A program made the translations under genes and the position numbers. This document shows, in pieces, positions 51,561 to 60,250 of a stretch of DNA of 64,000 nucleotides. Below the pieces are notes generated by a model. It was not told the DNA's origin. It saw only the letters and a list, made by a program, of their open reading frames with translations, and did not search any database. This stretch comes from an uncultured Bacteroidales bacterium. GTDB taxonomy: Bacteria > Bacteroidota > Bacteroidia > Bacteroidales > Paludibacteraceae. Numbering within the stretch: the first letter of the stretch is position 1; the number at the start of each line of letters is the position of its first letter. The stretch is from positions 1 through 64,000 of the forward strand of contig CADCDS010000004.1 of assembly GCA_902800215.1 (NCBI GenBank), in the 5' to 3' direction.

Positions 51561-53869
51561 TGAATAAGATTCTATCCAAGAAATTCTTTTCGGACAATGT
51601 AGCGGAGCTGATCGTTGAAGCTCCGCTCATTGCGCGTAGCCGTCGTGCCGGTCACTTCGTGATTATCCGTGTGGACGCTAACTCCGAACGTATCCCGTTG
51701 ACCATCGCAGGGGCGGATATCGAAAAAGGTACGATCACGTTGGTGGTACAACAAGTAGGTGCCTCGACGCATAAACTGTTGGCGATGAACCCGGGTGATT
51801 GTCTGCATGACATCGTGGGACCGCTCGGTCGCGCTACGCGTATCGAGAACTATGGTACCGTGGTATGTGCCTGCGGTGGTGTCGGTGCAGCGCCGATGCT
51901 GCCGATTGCCGAGGCACTCAAGAAAGCCGGCAACAAAGTCATCACAGTGCTGGCAGCTCGTAACAAAGACCTGCTCATCCTTCAGGATGAACTCGCCCAA
52001 TGGTCCGACGAAGTGATCATCATGACCGATGACGGTTCGGCGGGTCAACAAGGTGTTGTCACCGTAGGTGTCGAGCAAGTGATCAACCGCGAGAAGGTGG
52101 ACAAATGTATCACCATCGGTCCGGCGATCATGATGAAGTTCGTCGCTCTGACTACTGCCAAATACAATATCCCTACCGAGGCTTCGCTGAACACCATCAT
52201 GGTGGACGGTACGGGTATGTGCGGTGCGTGTCGTGTAACGGTTCACGGTAAGACCAAATTCGTCTGCGTGGATGGTCCTGAGTTTGATGCCCATGGTGTT
52301 GACTGGAACGAAATGCTCAGCCGCATGAAAGCGTTCAAAGCGGAAGAAGCAGAAGCCCTGCGGGCTTATAATGAGCGCTCGCAAAGCGAGCTCAATGATG
52401 AAATGAGCGCGGCCAAGCCGCTCAATGATGTGCAAGTAGGCACCGTTGAGCCTTTTGAAGGCAAACCGAAAGACCGTGTAGCGATACCTCGTGTGCAGAT
52501 GCCGGAACTGCGTCCGGAAGTGCGCGTAAAGAGCCTGCACGAGGAAGTGAACCAAGGTCTGACTTTCGAACAAGCTATTACCGAGAGCCATCGTTGTCTG
52601 AATTGTAAGAACCCGACGTGTGTGCAAGGCTGTCCGGTGAACATCAACATTCCGGGATTCATCAAGACCCTGGAAACCGGCGATATCCTCGGAGCAGCTG
52701 CGGTCATCAAAGAGAGTTCGTCTCTACCGGCCGTCTGCGGTCGTGTATGTCCGCAAGAGAAGCAATGCGAGAGTCAGTGTATCCATCTGAAGATGGGTCA
52801 TCCGGCTGTTGCTATCGGTTACTTGGAGCGTTTCTGCGCGGATTATGCAAATGCGCAGCCTCAAATCTCAAATGTCAAATCTCAAATCTCAAATACCGCA
52901 ATGAAAATTGCGGTGGTCGGTTCCGGTCCTGCGGGATTGACTTTTGCCGGTGATGCCGCCAAATACGGTTATGAAGTGCATGTTTTCGAAGCACTCCATG
53001 AGATAGGTGGTGTACTCAAATACGGTATTCCGGAGTTCCGTCTGCCGAATCGCATCGTGGATATCGAGATTGACGGTCTGCGTGCCTTGGGTGTACAGTT
53101 CCACACCGACACGATCGTTGGTAAGACGATTACGATTAAAGAACTGGAGGAACAAGGCTTCAAGGGTATCTTTGTCGGTTCCGGTGCCGGTTTACCGCGA
53201 TTCATGAACATACCGGGAGAGAACCTCAACGGCGTCATGTCGTCGAATGAGTACCTGACCCGCGTCAACCTCATGGACGCTTCGAACCCTGCGACCGACA
53301 CCCCGCTGCTCTACGGAAAGAACGTAGCGATCATCGGAGGTGGTAACACAGCCATGGATGCGGTACGTACCGCCAAACGCTTAGGCGCAGAACGTGCGAT
53401 GATCATCTATCGCCGTTCAGAAGAGGAGATGCCGGCACGTGTGGAAGAGGTGCATCACGCCAAACAGGAAGGTATTGAGTTCATGACGCTCCATAATCCG
53501 ATTGAGTACCATGCAGACGAGAACGGCCGTGTTTGCGAAGCGGTGCTGCAAGTGATGGAACTCGGTGAACCGGATGAGTCGGGTCGCCGTAGTCCGGTGC
53601 CCGTAGAAGGTAAGACCGTGACTATCCCTGTGGATCTCGTCATCGTAGCAGTCGGTGTTTCGCCCAACCCGTTGATCCCATCGTCCGTCGAAGGCCTTGA
53701 GATAAGCAAGAAAGGTACGATTGTGGTGAACGAGGGTATGCAGTCTAACCTCCCGATGATCTTCGCCGGAGGCGATATCGTTCGTGGAGGTGCTACCGTC
53801 ATTCTCGCTATGTCAGACGGCCGCAAAGCCGCAGCAGCAATGCATGAATACTTAAAGGCGAAAGGTTAA
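51560..53869 (+). CDS. Fused NfnA/NfnB-like flavoprotein oxidoreductase
   Basis: 769 residues joining two modules. Residues about 1-270 are a ferredoxin-NADP reductase-like module with the FAD and NAD motifs (GHFVIIRVD, RIPLTIAG, CACGGVGAAPML) and a 2Fe-2S Cys set (DGTGMCGACRV). Residues about 330-760 resemble the small subunit of glutamate synthase: Cys clusters (CLNCKNPTCVQGCP, CGRVCPQEKQCESQC), the FAD motif VVGSGPAGLTFAG and the NADPH motif IIGGGNTAMDA. The layout matches NfnAB-type proteins, which couple ferredoxin and NADPH, or related glutamate-synthase-like fusions. The linker QPQISNVKSQISNT at about 434-447 is a heptad tract. Confidence 0.86.
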   Translation: MNKILSKKFFSDNVAELIVEAPLIARSRRAGHFVIIRVDANSERIPLTIAGADIEKGTITLVVQQVGASTHKLLAMNPGDCLHDIVGPLGRATRIENYGTVVCACGGVGAAPMLPIAEALKKAGNKVITVLAARNKDLLILQDELAQWSDEVIIMTDDGSAGQQGVVTVGVEQVINREKVDKCITIGPAIMMKFVALTTAKYNIPTEASLNTIMVDGTGMCGACRVTVHGKTKFVCVDGPEFDAHGVDWNEMLSRMKAFKAEEAEALRAYNERSQSELNDEMSAAKPLNDVQVGTVEPFEGKPKDRVAIPRVQMPELRPEVRVKSLHEEVNQGLTFEQAITESHRCLNCKNPTCVQGCPVNINIPGFIKTLETGDILGAAAVIKESSSLPAVCGRVCPQEKQCESQCIHLKMGHPAVAIGYLERFCADYANAQPQISNVKSQISNTAMKIAVVGSGPAGLTFAGDAAKYGYEVHVFEALHEIGGVLKYGIPEFRLPNRIVDIEIDGLRALGVQFHTDTIVGKTITIKELEEQGFKGIFVGSGAGLPRFMNIPGENLNGVMSSNEYLTRVNLMDASNPATDTPLLYGKNVAIIGGGNTAMDAVRTAKRLGAERAMIIYRRSEEEMPARVEEVHHAKQEGIEFMTLHNPIEYHADENGRVCEAVLQVMELGEPDESGRRSPVPVEGKTVTIPVDLVIVAVGVSPNPLIPSSVEGLEISKKGTIVVNEGMQSNLPMIFAGGDIVRGGATVILAMSDGRKAAAAMHEYLKAKG
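52861..52896 (+). repeat. Heptad tract inside the Nfn-like fusion
   Basis: TCAAATC/TCAAATG units encode the linker just before the FAD-binding strand. Confidence 0.7.
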
Positions 53870-53885
53870 AGGCGAAAGGCGAATG
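53854..53885 (+). repeat. Heptad tract between the Nfn-like gene and dacB
   Basis: AAAGGCG/AAAGGTT units; the last contains the dacB ATG. Confidence 0.65.
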
Positions 53886-55259
53886 TTTTTAGCTGCCGTT
53901 ATATTATCCTCGATTCTGACGTCTCATCCGATTACGGAGCAGGCGAATATGTCTGTGCTGGTTCAAAACCTGAACACGGGTGAAGTCATCGATAGTCAAC
54001 GGGAGAACCATGTGGTTCCTCCGGCATCGGTGATGAAACTGCTGACGACAGGTGCGGCACTGGAGATGTATGGCGCGGATTATCAGTTTCCTACCACTAT
54101 CGAATATAACGGTGTGATCCGTCATGACACTTTGTTTGGTAACTTATATGTCCGTGGAGGATGCGATCCTTCTTTGGGCAATAAGGGTCAGACCGGTTTC
54201 CTGTACCGTTGGGCCAAAGAGGTGAAAAATGCCGGTATTAAGGTGATTGAAGGCAGTGTGGTGGCAGACATGACGATGCTGGATGCGGAAGCACAAAATC
54301 CGGCATGGTTATGTGAAGATGCAGGAAACTACTATGCACCCGGTATCTTTGCACTCAATTATTACGGGAACACGATGAACATCGTGCTCAAGAGCGGTGA
54401 ACCGGGAACGGTGGCAACGATTATGAAAACCGAACCGAACGTAGAGGATCTGGTGTTTATCAACCGAATCCGTTGTGACCGGATTCAATACGACGGTGCG
54501 TTTGTGAGTGGTATCCCCTACAGCCGGGAACGGTACTTGAACGGTGCGGTACCGTCTAACTTGGGTACGTTTGGTGTCAAAGGGGACTTACCGAATCCGG
54601 GATTGCTGTTAGTGCGCCATTTCACGAAGGTGCTGAATGAGTCCGGCATTTCCGTCCAACGGGAACCGACATATATCGCCGATTATAATCCGATGACACC
54701 GCCACGTATCGCTATCTACACGCATTACTCGCCGAAGTTATCGGAATTGATCACCGAGACCAATGTCAACAGTAACAACCTGTACGCGGAAAGTATCTTC
54801 CGTTTCTTGGGCACACGGTACATGTTACCCGGCACGATTCATAACAGTCAAGAGGTGGTGAAAGAGTTTTGGAAAAACAAAAAAGTGAGTGTCCAAAACG
54901 CCATCATCAAAGACGGTTGTGGTCTGGCGCCGCAAGATGCAATAAGTGCCAAGGCTTTAGTGGAATTACTAACCTACATGGCGCACAGCAAGAACGCCGA
55001 AGTATGGAAGGCATCGTTGCCGATCAGCGGTCAGACCGGTACGCTAAAGAGTCTGTGTGTCGGTACGGCATTGGAAGGAAAGATACATGCCAAAAGCGGA
55101 ACGATTGCCGGAACAAAGAACTTCGCCGGATATATCGATATGCCGAACGGAGATACCTGGGTGTTCGCTATCCTGATCAATTCTGCACCCGGAAAGGCGA
55201 AGAATATACAAACGGTGATACAAGAATACCTGCTAGATGTATATAAAAAGCACCAATAG
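53883..55259 (+). CDS. dacB: D-alanyl-D-alanine carboxypeptidase / PBP4 family
   Basis: 458 residues with a short N-terminal hydrophobic stretch (MFLAAVILSSILTSHPI). PBP4-type active-site motifs are SVMK (SxxK), SNN in NVNSNNLYAES and KSGT in IHAKSGTIAG. The large domain II inserted after SxxK is present. The enzyme trims peptidoglycan peptide stems or cross-links in the periplasm. The 3' end overlaps birA by 23 nt. Confidence 0.94.
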   Translation: MFLAAVILSSILTSHPITEQANMSVLVQNLNTGEVIDSQRENHVVPPASVMKLLTTGAALEMYGADYQFPTTIEYNGVIRHDTLFGNLYVRGGCDPSLGNKGQTGFLYRWAKEVKNAGIKVIEGSVVADMTMLDAEAQNPAWLCEDAGNYYAPGIFALNYYGNTMNIVLKSGEPGTVATIMKTEPNVEDLVFINRIRCDRIQYDGAFVSGIPYSRERYLNGAVPSNLGTFGVKGDLPNPGLLLVRHFTKVLNESGISVQREPTYIADYNPMTPPRIAIYTHYSPKLSELITETNVNSNNLYAESIFRFLGTRYMLPGTIHNSQEVVKEFWKNKKVSVQNAIIKDGCGLAPQDAISAKALVELLTYMAHSKNAEVWKASLPISGQTGTLKSLCVGTALEGKIHAKSGTIAGTKNFAGYIDMPNGDTWVFAILINSAPGKAKNIQTVIQEYLLDVYKKHQ

Positions 55260-55917
55260 TACCAACTCCTTGATGAAGGAGATGCTGGCGAAAGGCGAAT
55301 GGCCGGAAGGCGAGTGCTTCGTCTATGCGGGCTATCAGACAGCCGGTCGCGGTCAGACAGGAAACAGTTGGGAGAGCGAAGCGGATAAGAACCTGATATG
55401 CTCGATCTTGTTACCACCGGACAAAGATCTGTATTTTCTCAATATAGCGGTTGGAGTGGCCATCCTGAGGGTGATCGGTGAAGATTTTACCATCAAATGG
55501 CCGAATGACATCTACTATGGAGATAAGAAAGTAGCCGGTATATTAGTGGAAAATGCGATTTTAGGTAACGAGGTCAAGTACTCGATCGCAGGTATCGGAC
55601 TGAATGTGAACCAAACGATTTTTGTTTCCAATGCACCGAATCCAATCTCGCTGAAACAGATCACGGGAAAGGAATACGACATCGATGCGTTAATGCAGAA
55701 AGTGTATGCCATGGTGCAAGAAACGCTTAATGAGGATGTATGGGAGGAGTATAAGAATCATCTCTATCGGCGAGACGGCTTTTGGAAATATGAAGACCAA
55801 AACGGCATTTTTGAAGCACGTATCATAGATGTGTTGCCGACCGGAGAAATCGTGTTATGCGACCGAAACGGTCAAAACCGTACATATGGATTTAAACAAA
55901 TAAAATATATTTTATGA
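55237..55917 (+). CDS. birA: Biotin-[acetyl-CoA-carboxylase] ligase
   Basis: 226 residues. The biotin-ligase core has GRGQTGNSWESE (the flexible loop GRGRxG), KWPNDIYYGDKKVAGIL and the closing beta domain with GEIVLCDRNG. No N-terminal DNA-binding domain exists, so this is a monofunctional ligase. The start overlaps dacB by 23 nt, with ATG 55237 as the only reasonable start. It attaches biotin to carboxylase subunits. Confidence 0.95.
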   Translation: MYIKSTNSTNSLMKEMLAKGEWPEGECFVYAGYQTAGRGQTGNSWESEADKNLICSILLPPDKDLYFLNIAVGVAILRVIGEDFTIKWPNDIYYGDKKVAGILVENAILGNEVKYSIAGIGLNVNQTIFVSNAPNPISLKQITGKEYDIDALMQKVYAMVQETLNEDVWEEYKNHLYRRDGFWKYEDQNGIFEARIIDVLPTGEIVLCDRNGQNRTYGFKQIKYIL

Positions 55918-57047
55918 AATCGATCATTATCACCGGCGGTGCCGGATTTATCGGAAGTCATGTGGTTCGTTTGTTCGTGAACAAATACCCGGAATACCGC
56001 ATCATCAATGTGGATAAGCTGACGTATGCCGGAAACTTGGCTAATCTCAAAGATATTGAAGACAAACCCAACTATCGGTTCGTTCGTGCAGACATCTGCG
56101 ATTTCGATACGATCTATGCGCTGATGCAGGAAGAGCATGTGACGGGTGTGATCCATCTGGCGGCAGAGAGTCATGTGGACCGTTCGATCAAAGATCCCTT
56201 CACTTTCGCACGCACCAACGTCATGGGAACGCTCAGTATGCTGCAAGCAGCTAAACTGTATTGGGAGAGTCTGCCGGAGAAATGGGAAGGCAAACGCTTC
56301 TATCATATCTCGACCGATGAGGTTTATGGCGCGCTTAAACTGACCCATCCGGAAGGTATCGAACCGCCGTTCACTACCATCGCTTCGTCTGCGGAGCATC
56401 ATCTGGCTTATGGAGAAGATTTCTTCTATGAGACCACGAAGTACAATCCGCATTCCCCCTATTCGGCATCGAAAGCATCGTCTGATCATTTCGTACGTGC
56501 CTTCCATGACACCTACGGTATGCCGACGATTGTCACTAATTGTTCCAATAACTACGGTCCTTACCAGTTCCCGGAGAAACTGATTCCGCTCTTTATTAAT
56601 AACATCCGTCATCGTAAACCGCTGCCGGTGTACGGCAAGGGAGAGAACGTACGCGATTGGCTGTTTGTGGAGGACCATGCACGGGCGATTGACCTTATCT
56701 TCCATAAAGGTACCGTTGCCGAAACGTATAACATCGGCGGTTTCAACGAATGGAAGAACATCGATATCATCAAGACGGTCATCAAGACGGTCGATCGATT
56801 GTTAGGTCGTCCGGAAGGTGCTGACCTGGACCTCATCACCTTTGTTACCGACCGTGCCGGACACGATATGCGTTATGCGATTGATAGCACGAAGTTACAG
56901 CGTGAGTTAGGATGGGAACCGAGTCTGCAGTTCGAGGAAGGTATTGAACGCACCGTGAGATGGTATCTGGATAACCAAGAATGGCTGGATAATATCACTT
57001 CCGGTGAGTACGAGAAGTATTACGACGATATGTATAAGAACAGATAA
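55914..57047 (+). CDS. rfbB: dTDP-glucose 4,6-dehydratase
   Basis: 377 residues of the extended SDR family. NAD-binding GGAGFIGSHVV, the STDEVYG motif (HISTDEVYGAL) and the catalytic YSASK (SPYSASKASSDHF) are present. It makes dTDP-4-keto-6-deoxyglucose, the precursor of rhamnose and other deoxysugars. No other rml genes lie in this window. It overlaps birA by 4 nt and ends at a terminator shared with the AraC gene. Confidence 0.94.
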   Translation: MKSIIITGGAGFIGSHVVRLFVNKYPEYRIINVDKLTYAGNLANLKDIEDKPNYRFVRADICDFDTIYALMQEEHVTGVIHLAAESHVDRSIKDPFTFARTNVMGTLSMLQAAKLYWESLPEKWEGKRFYHISTDEVYGALKLTHPEGIEPPFTTIASSAEHHLAYGEDFFYETTKYNPHSPYSASKASSDHFVRAFHDTYGMPTIVTNCSNNYGPYQFPEKLIPLFINNIRHRKPLPVYGKGENVRDWLFVEDHARAIDLIFHKGTVAETYNIGGFNEWKNIDIIKTVIKTVDRLLGRPEGADLDLITFVTDRAGHDMRYAIDSTKLQRELGWEPSLQFEEGIERTVRWYLDNQEWLDNITSGEYEKYYDDMYKNR

Positions 57048-57050
57048 AGA

Positions 57051-57072
57051 AAAGACGCCAAACGGCGTCTTT
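57051..57072. terminator. Shared terminator of rfbB and the AraC gene
   Basis: AAAGACGCC-N4-GGCGTCTTT with T and A flanks, between two convergent genes. Confidence 0.88.
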
Positions 57073-57074
57073 CT

Positions 57075-57920
57075 TTATGCATTGCGATAGGCTTTTGGTG
57101 TAACGCCTACATGCGATTTGAAGAAGCGATTGAAGAAGGCTACATTATCGAAACCAAGACTCAATGCGATTTCTTTGATCTGCAGGTTAGTGATCTTCAA
57201 CTGAGACTTAGCATCGGTGATCAGTGCCTCTATGATGATATCGCCGGCTGTACGGTCTCCCACTGTCTTAATGGTCGAACAGAGGTGCGGTAAGGTCAGA
57301 CGCATTGCCTCCGCATACTGGCTCACATGATGCCACTCGTGGTAATGCTTAAGCACCAACTGGCAGTAATCCTGGTATATCTCCGTCTTACGATCCAGCG
57401 GTTTAACAAGGTACTCATCCTGCTCATGGGCATACTTGGCGTAACTGACTTGCAGTAAATTGAAGATATGCACCATCTTCTCGCTATCTAACATCGTCGG
57501 CGTAGCATTGAGCGCTTTCACAACGGTATCGTACATCGAACAGATCACTTGTGCATGGTTTTCGCTGATCGTCAGTTTGGGCGAGTGTAACTGCAAAGCC
57601 GAAAGGGACATCTTGTTATTGACGGTATGCTTCTCCAAGAAAGAGCTACCGAACACGATCCAATACACCAGCGCATCGTCCGAACACTCACGGATAAAGA
57701 GGAAACTGCCCGGTTCCAATAAAAGGATATCGTTTTGCTTAAACTCATAATCCGTCACGTTGATCGTAGCACGTGCCGTGCCACGAACCAAGAATGCATA
57801 CACACCGCATTTGATTTTACACGGATACCGACCGTACTCATTCATCAGTTTACCACTTGCGTCACCGATCATATAATCTCCGTACGGACAGTCAACAATA
57901 GGAATATTATTCTCTTTCAT
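57075..57920 (-). CDS. AraC-family transcriptional regulator
   Basis: 281 residues. An N-terminal cupin-like sensor domain (about 15-110) precedes two helix-turn-helix motifs in the last 85 residues: SQYAEAMRLTLPHLCSTIK and IKEIALSLGFDNVAFFNRFFKSHVGVTPKAYR. The closing phrase is the AraC family signature. The sensor ligand is unknown. Its own promoter, with a 20-bp spacer, lies upstream. Confidence 0.92.
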   Translation of the reverse strand: MKENNIPIVDCPYGDYMIGDASGKLMNEYGRYPCKIKCGVYAFLVRGTARATINVTDYEFKQNDILLLEPGSFLFIRECSDDALVYWIVFGSSFLEKHTVNNKMSLSALQLHSPKLTISENHAQVICSMYDTVVKALNATPTMLDSEKMVHIFNLLQVSYAKYAHEQDEYLVKPLDRKTEIYQDYCQLVLKHYHEWHHVSQYAEAMRLTLPHLCSTIKTVGDRTAGDIIIEALITDAKSQLKITNLQIKEIALSLGFDNVAFFNRFFKSHVGVTPKAYRNA

Positions 57921-57946
57921 CTTAATAATTGTATCAAAATCGGGTG

Positions 57947-57978
57947 CAAAGGTACAACTTTTTTATGATATATGCAAA
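57947..57978 (-). promoter_or_regulatory. Promoter of the AraC gene
   Basis: Minus strand TTTG (57978-57975), 20-bp spacer CATATATCATAAAAAAGTTG, TACCTTTG (57954-57947). Confidence 0.8.
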
Positions 57979-58001
57979 TTTTCGTGCGTTTTTATGCATA
58001 A

Positions 58002-58034
58002 AAAAAGAAGAACCTCATATGAGATTCCTCTTTT
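58002..58034 (-). terminator. rpsT terminator
   Basis: Long imperfect hairpin centred on CTCATATGAG with AAGAGGA/TTCTTCT arms and a T run on the minus strand, about 20 nt after rpsT. Confidence 0.8.
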
Positions 58035-58053
58035 GACCTAAACTTGCGTATTA

Positions 58054-58308
58054 TTAAGCGAGTTTATTTACGAAACGAGCAAGTTTCGATTTGAGGTTAC
58101 TTGCTTTGTTTACGTGAATGATGTGACGCTTAGCCAGTTTGTCGAGCATAGAACTAACTTTCGGCAGAGCAGCAGCTGCTGCTGCTTTGTCAGTAGTCTT
58201 GCGCAAGTCACGCACTGCATTACGTGCGGTTTTTGCATAATAATGATTGTGTGCTTTGCGCGCTGCCGTTTGGCGAATACGCTTCAAAGAGCTTTTATGA
58301 TTTGCCAT
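58054..58308 (-). CDS. rpsT: 30S ribosomal protein S20
   Basis: 84 residues, basic and helical: [24 protein letters not shown], then [41 protein letters not shown]. This is the S20 pattern, a 16S rRNA-binding protein. tRNA-Glu lies 100 nt upstream on the same strand, and no separate TAnnTTTG element is seen between them, so they are probably co-transcribed. Confidence 0.97.
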   Translation of the reverse strand: MANHKSSLKRIRQTAARKAHNHYYAKTARNAVRDLRKTTDKAAAAAALPKVSSMLDKLAKRHIIHVNKASNLKSKLARFVNKLA

Positions 58309-58408
58309 CTTTGTTTTTGTTTTTTGTCCGACTCGCGGACGGTTTTGTTACTGTTCCGCTGCCTTGAGAGGATTAGCTTTGGAATGTTGACTTTAGGGAA
58401 GGTCTTTG

Positions 58409-58480
58409 TAGTGCCAAGGGGAATCGAACCCCTATTGCAAGAATGAAAATCTTGAGTACTAACCGTTATACGATGGCACC
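58409..58480 (-). tRNA. tRNA-Glu (TTC)
   Basis: 72 nt. Acceptor GGTGCCA with TGGCACT (one G-T pair), discriminator A. D arm CGTATAACGGTTAGTAC, anticodon stem CAAGA/TCTTG with loop TTTTCAT giving anticodon TTC, T arm with TTCGATT. CCA not encoded. Confidence 0.94.
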
Positions 58481-58499
58481 TTCGCGTCAAAAGCGGGTG

Positions 58500-58531
58500 C
58501 AAAAGTACTGCTTTTTTTTGACATACGCAAA
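58500..58531 (-). promoter_or_regulatory. Promoter of tRNA-Glu and probably rpsT
   Basis: Minus strand TTTG (58531-58528), 20-bp spacer, TACTTTTG (58507-58500). Confidence 0.78.
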
Positions 58532-58555
58532 TATTTTTGCATTTTTTTGCAAAAT

Positions 58556-59497
58556 TTATTGCATTTTGTTATATAAAGTGGCCAAATACTCCTGTTCCGG
58601 TTGTCCGGGAGTCGGAATTAACTCCGCTTTATCCAATATTCCGAGTGCGTTAAAATCCATGATAGTAGAGTATCCGGAACGGGCGATGATATGTTTTGCG
58701 CCCAAGAGTGCTGAAGTCAATTCCGAATCCGTCATATACGGCAGGATGGTGATATTTCCCCGTTTAATACGGGTGTTGGGGCGATGCATAAGTCCTTGTA
58801 CAATCAGTACCTGTTCTTCTGTTCCGGAATACCGTGCGATAATCTCTTTCTCCAATAAGGTGCGATGGGGTTCCAGGCCGGAGAGAACAGCGACGATATC
58901 AAATGGTGATTGGTGATTGGTGATTGGTGATTGTTTCTGAAAGCGGCTCAAAGGTCCGATATAATCCACTTTAGCAGTGGTGTGACTTAATTGTCCGGCG
59001 AGACTCTTTTGCGGATCGGCATAATCGGGTACCCATACCTTATTATATCGCATGTATATGCGTGCGTGTATGCGTGAAGCAATAGGCTCTGCCCATTTCC
59101 AGCCACGAGGAAGCATAATGTGGAGTTGATGGGTGATATAGATGGATTCCGTTTTTTTGCTATATAATCCAAAGCGGTTATCGGAGATGACGCGATCGAT
59201 GGATTCTTCGTTAAGAAGGGCTTTAAGCATTAGATGATCTTTCATCGACCACTTGATGAGTTTAGGCATTGCACGCAGGATAGCGAATACTTGCCGTGTA
59301 CCTTTGCTATACTGGAGGTTAAGCGGTGCCAGATAGGTGTATCGCAGTTTCGGGAAATGTTTCCGAAGAAGCGTCAGACTCTCACCATCTCCTCCGAGTA
59401 TCACTTCATGTCCCTCATCCAACAGACGCTGAACGAGCGGTACACAACGACTCGCATGACCGAGTCCCCAGTTCAAAGGTGCAACAAGAATCTTCAT
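58556..59497 (-). CDS. Glycosyltransferase, MurG/GT28-like
   Basis: 313 residues. The start MKILVAPLNWGLGHASRCVPLVQRLLDEGHEVILGGDGES is the donor/acceptor fold of GT28-type enzymes, with the typical GLGHASR loop. The second half has VAVLSGLEPHRTLLEKEI and IIARSGYSTIMDFNALG, the nucleotide-sugar binding part of the family. It probably acts in cell-envelope or secondary glycan synthesis; substrate unknown. A heptad tract encodes QSPITNHQSPFD between the two halves. The stop overlaps nothing; the radical SAM gene lies upstream with a 4-nt overlap. Confidence 0.8.
   Translation of the reverse strand: MKILVAPLNWGLGHASRCVPLVQRLLDEGHEVILGGDGESLTLLRKHFPKLRYTYLAPLNLQYSKGTRQVFAILRAMPKLIKWSMKDHLMLKALLNEESIDRVISDNRFGLYSKKTESIYITHQLHIMLPRGWKWAEPIASRIHARIYMRYNKVWVPDYADPQKSLAGQLSHTTAKVDYIGPLSRFQKQSPITNHQSPFDIVAVLSGLEPHRTLLEKEIIARYSGTEEQVLIVQGLMHRPNTRIKRGNITILPYMTDSELTSALLGAKHIIARSGYSTIMDFNALGILDKAELIPTPGQPEQEYLATLYNKMQ
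58903..58934. repeat. Heptad tract inside the glycosyltransferase gene
   Basis: Four TGATTGG-type units in tandem, in the interdomain linker. Confidence 0.75.
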
Positions 59498-60249
59498 GCG
59501 CTTATGATGACGTCGTAGCCTTTGGCGATAAGCGGTGTAGCAATAATCTCCATCTCTTCACGGGATATCTTCTCCAGATTCTCTTCCGGTGTCTTGCGAT
59601 CAATGACATAAATCATGATCTGTTTGGGATGAAGGATATCCACCGCTTGATACCAGGCTTTCAATTCTTCCGGAGTGGTATTATCAATGATTTCACCGTT
59701 ATGCGCACCCCGTAGGAAGCAGGTCTGTAGCGTAAAATCGCCTTCAAAGGCTTGCAACCAATCGATGATCGTTTGTACGGTCAATTGTTCGTTCACCGGA
59801 AGATCAATGCGTCGCATCATGGTGTCCGTTCCAGCATCGAGTTTGAGAATCCGGTTATCGCATAACCACAATGCTTTCACCACATCGGGGCGGCCCAATT
59901 GCGTAGAATTGGAGAGTACACTCACTTTTGCTTTCGGACAATATTGATCCCGTAGTGCACACGTATCTTCAATGATGCCTAAGAAATCCGGATGAAGAGT
60001 GGGTTCGCCGTTACCTGAGAAAGTAATAACATCCAAAGCATACTTCTCTTTCAGTTTTGCTTCTAATGCCGCTTTGACTTCTTCTCGAGTCGGTAACTTG
60101 GGATGCGAGACGGGTGTGTTCCAACCGCATTCGCAATAGACGCAGTTGAACGTACAGAGCTTATGATCCAACGGCATCAGTTCGACACCCAAACTGGTAC
60201 CTAAACGACGACTATGTATGGGCCCGTAGGCGATTTCTCCGAAAAGCAT
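59494..60249 (-). CDS. Radical SAM protein
   Basis: 251 residues. The 4Fe-4S motif is CTFNCVYCECG (CxxxCxxC) at about residue 32. FSGNGEPTLHPDF and SVLSNSTQLGRPDVV follow as the usual SAM-binding strands. It resembles the COG0731 group of radical SAM proteins whose product is often unknown. The active-site motifs are intact. It overlaps the glycosyltransferase by 4 nt and follows dnaG by 1 nt, so it belongs to that operon. Confidence 0.87.
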   Translation of the reverse strand: MLFGEIAYGPIHSRRLGTSLGVELMPLDHKLCTFNCVYCECGWNTPVSHPKLPTREEVKAALEAKLKEKYALDVITFSGNGEPTLHPDFLGIIEDTCALRDQYCPKAKVSVLSNSTQLGRPDVVKALWLCDNRILKLDAGTDTMMRRIDLPVNEQLTVQTIIDWLQAFEGDFTLQTCFLRGAHNGEIIDNTTPEELKAWYQAVDILHPKQIMIYVIDRKTPEENLEKISREEMEIIATPLIAKGYDVIISA

Positions 60250-60250
60250 A

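Noticed and set aside
51572..52627. A 351-codon minus-strand open frame
   Set aside because: It is antisense to the Nfn-like oxidoreductase, whose Cys and nucleotide-binding motifs prove the plus strand is coding.
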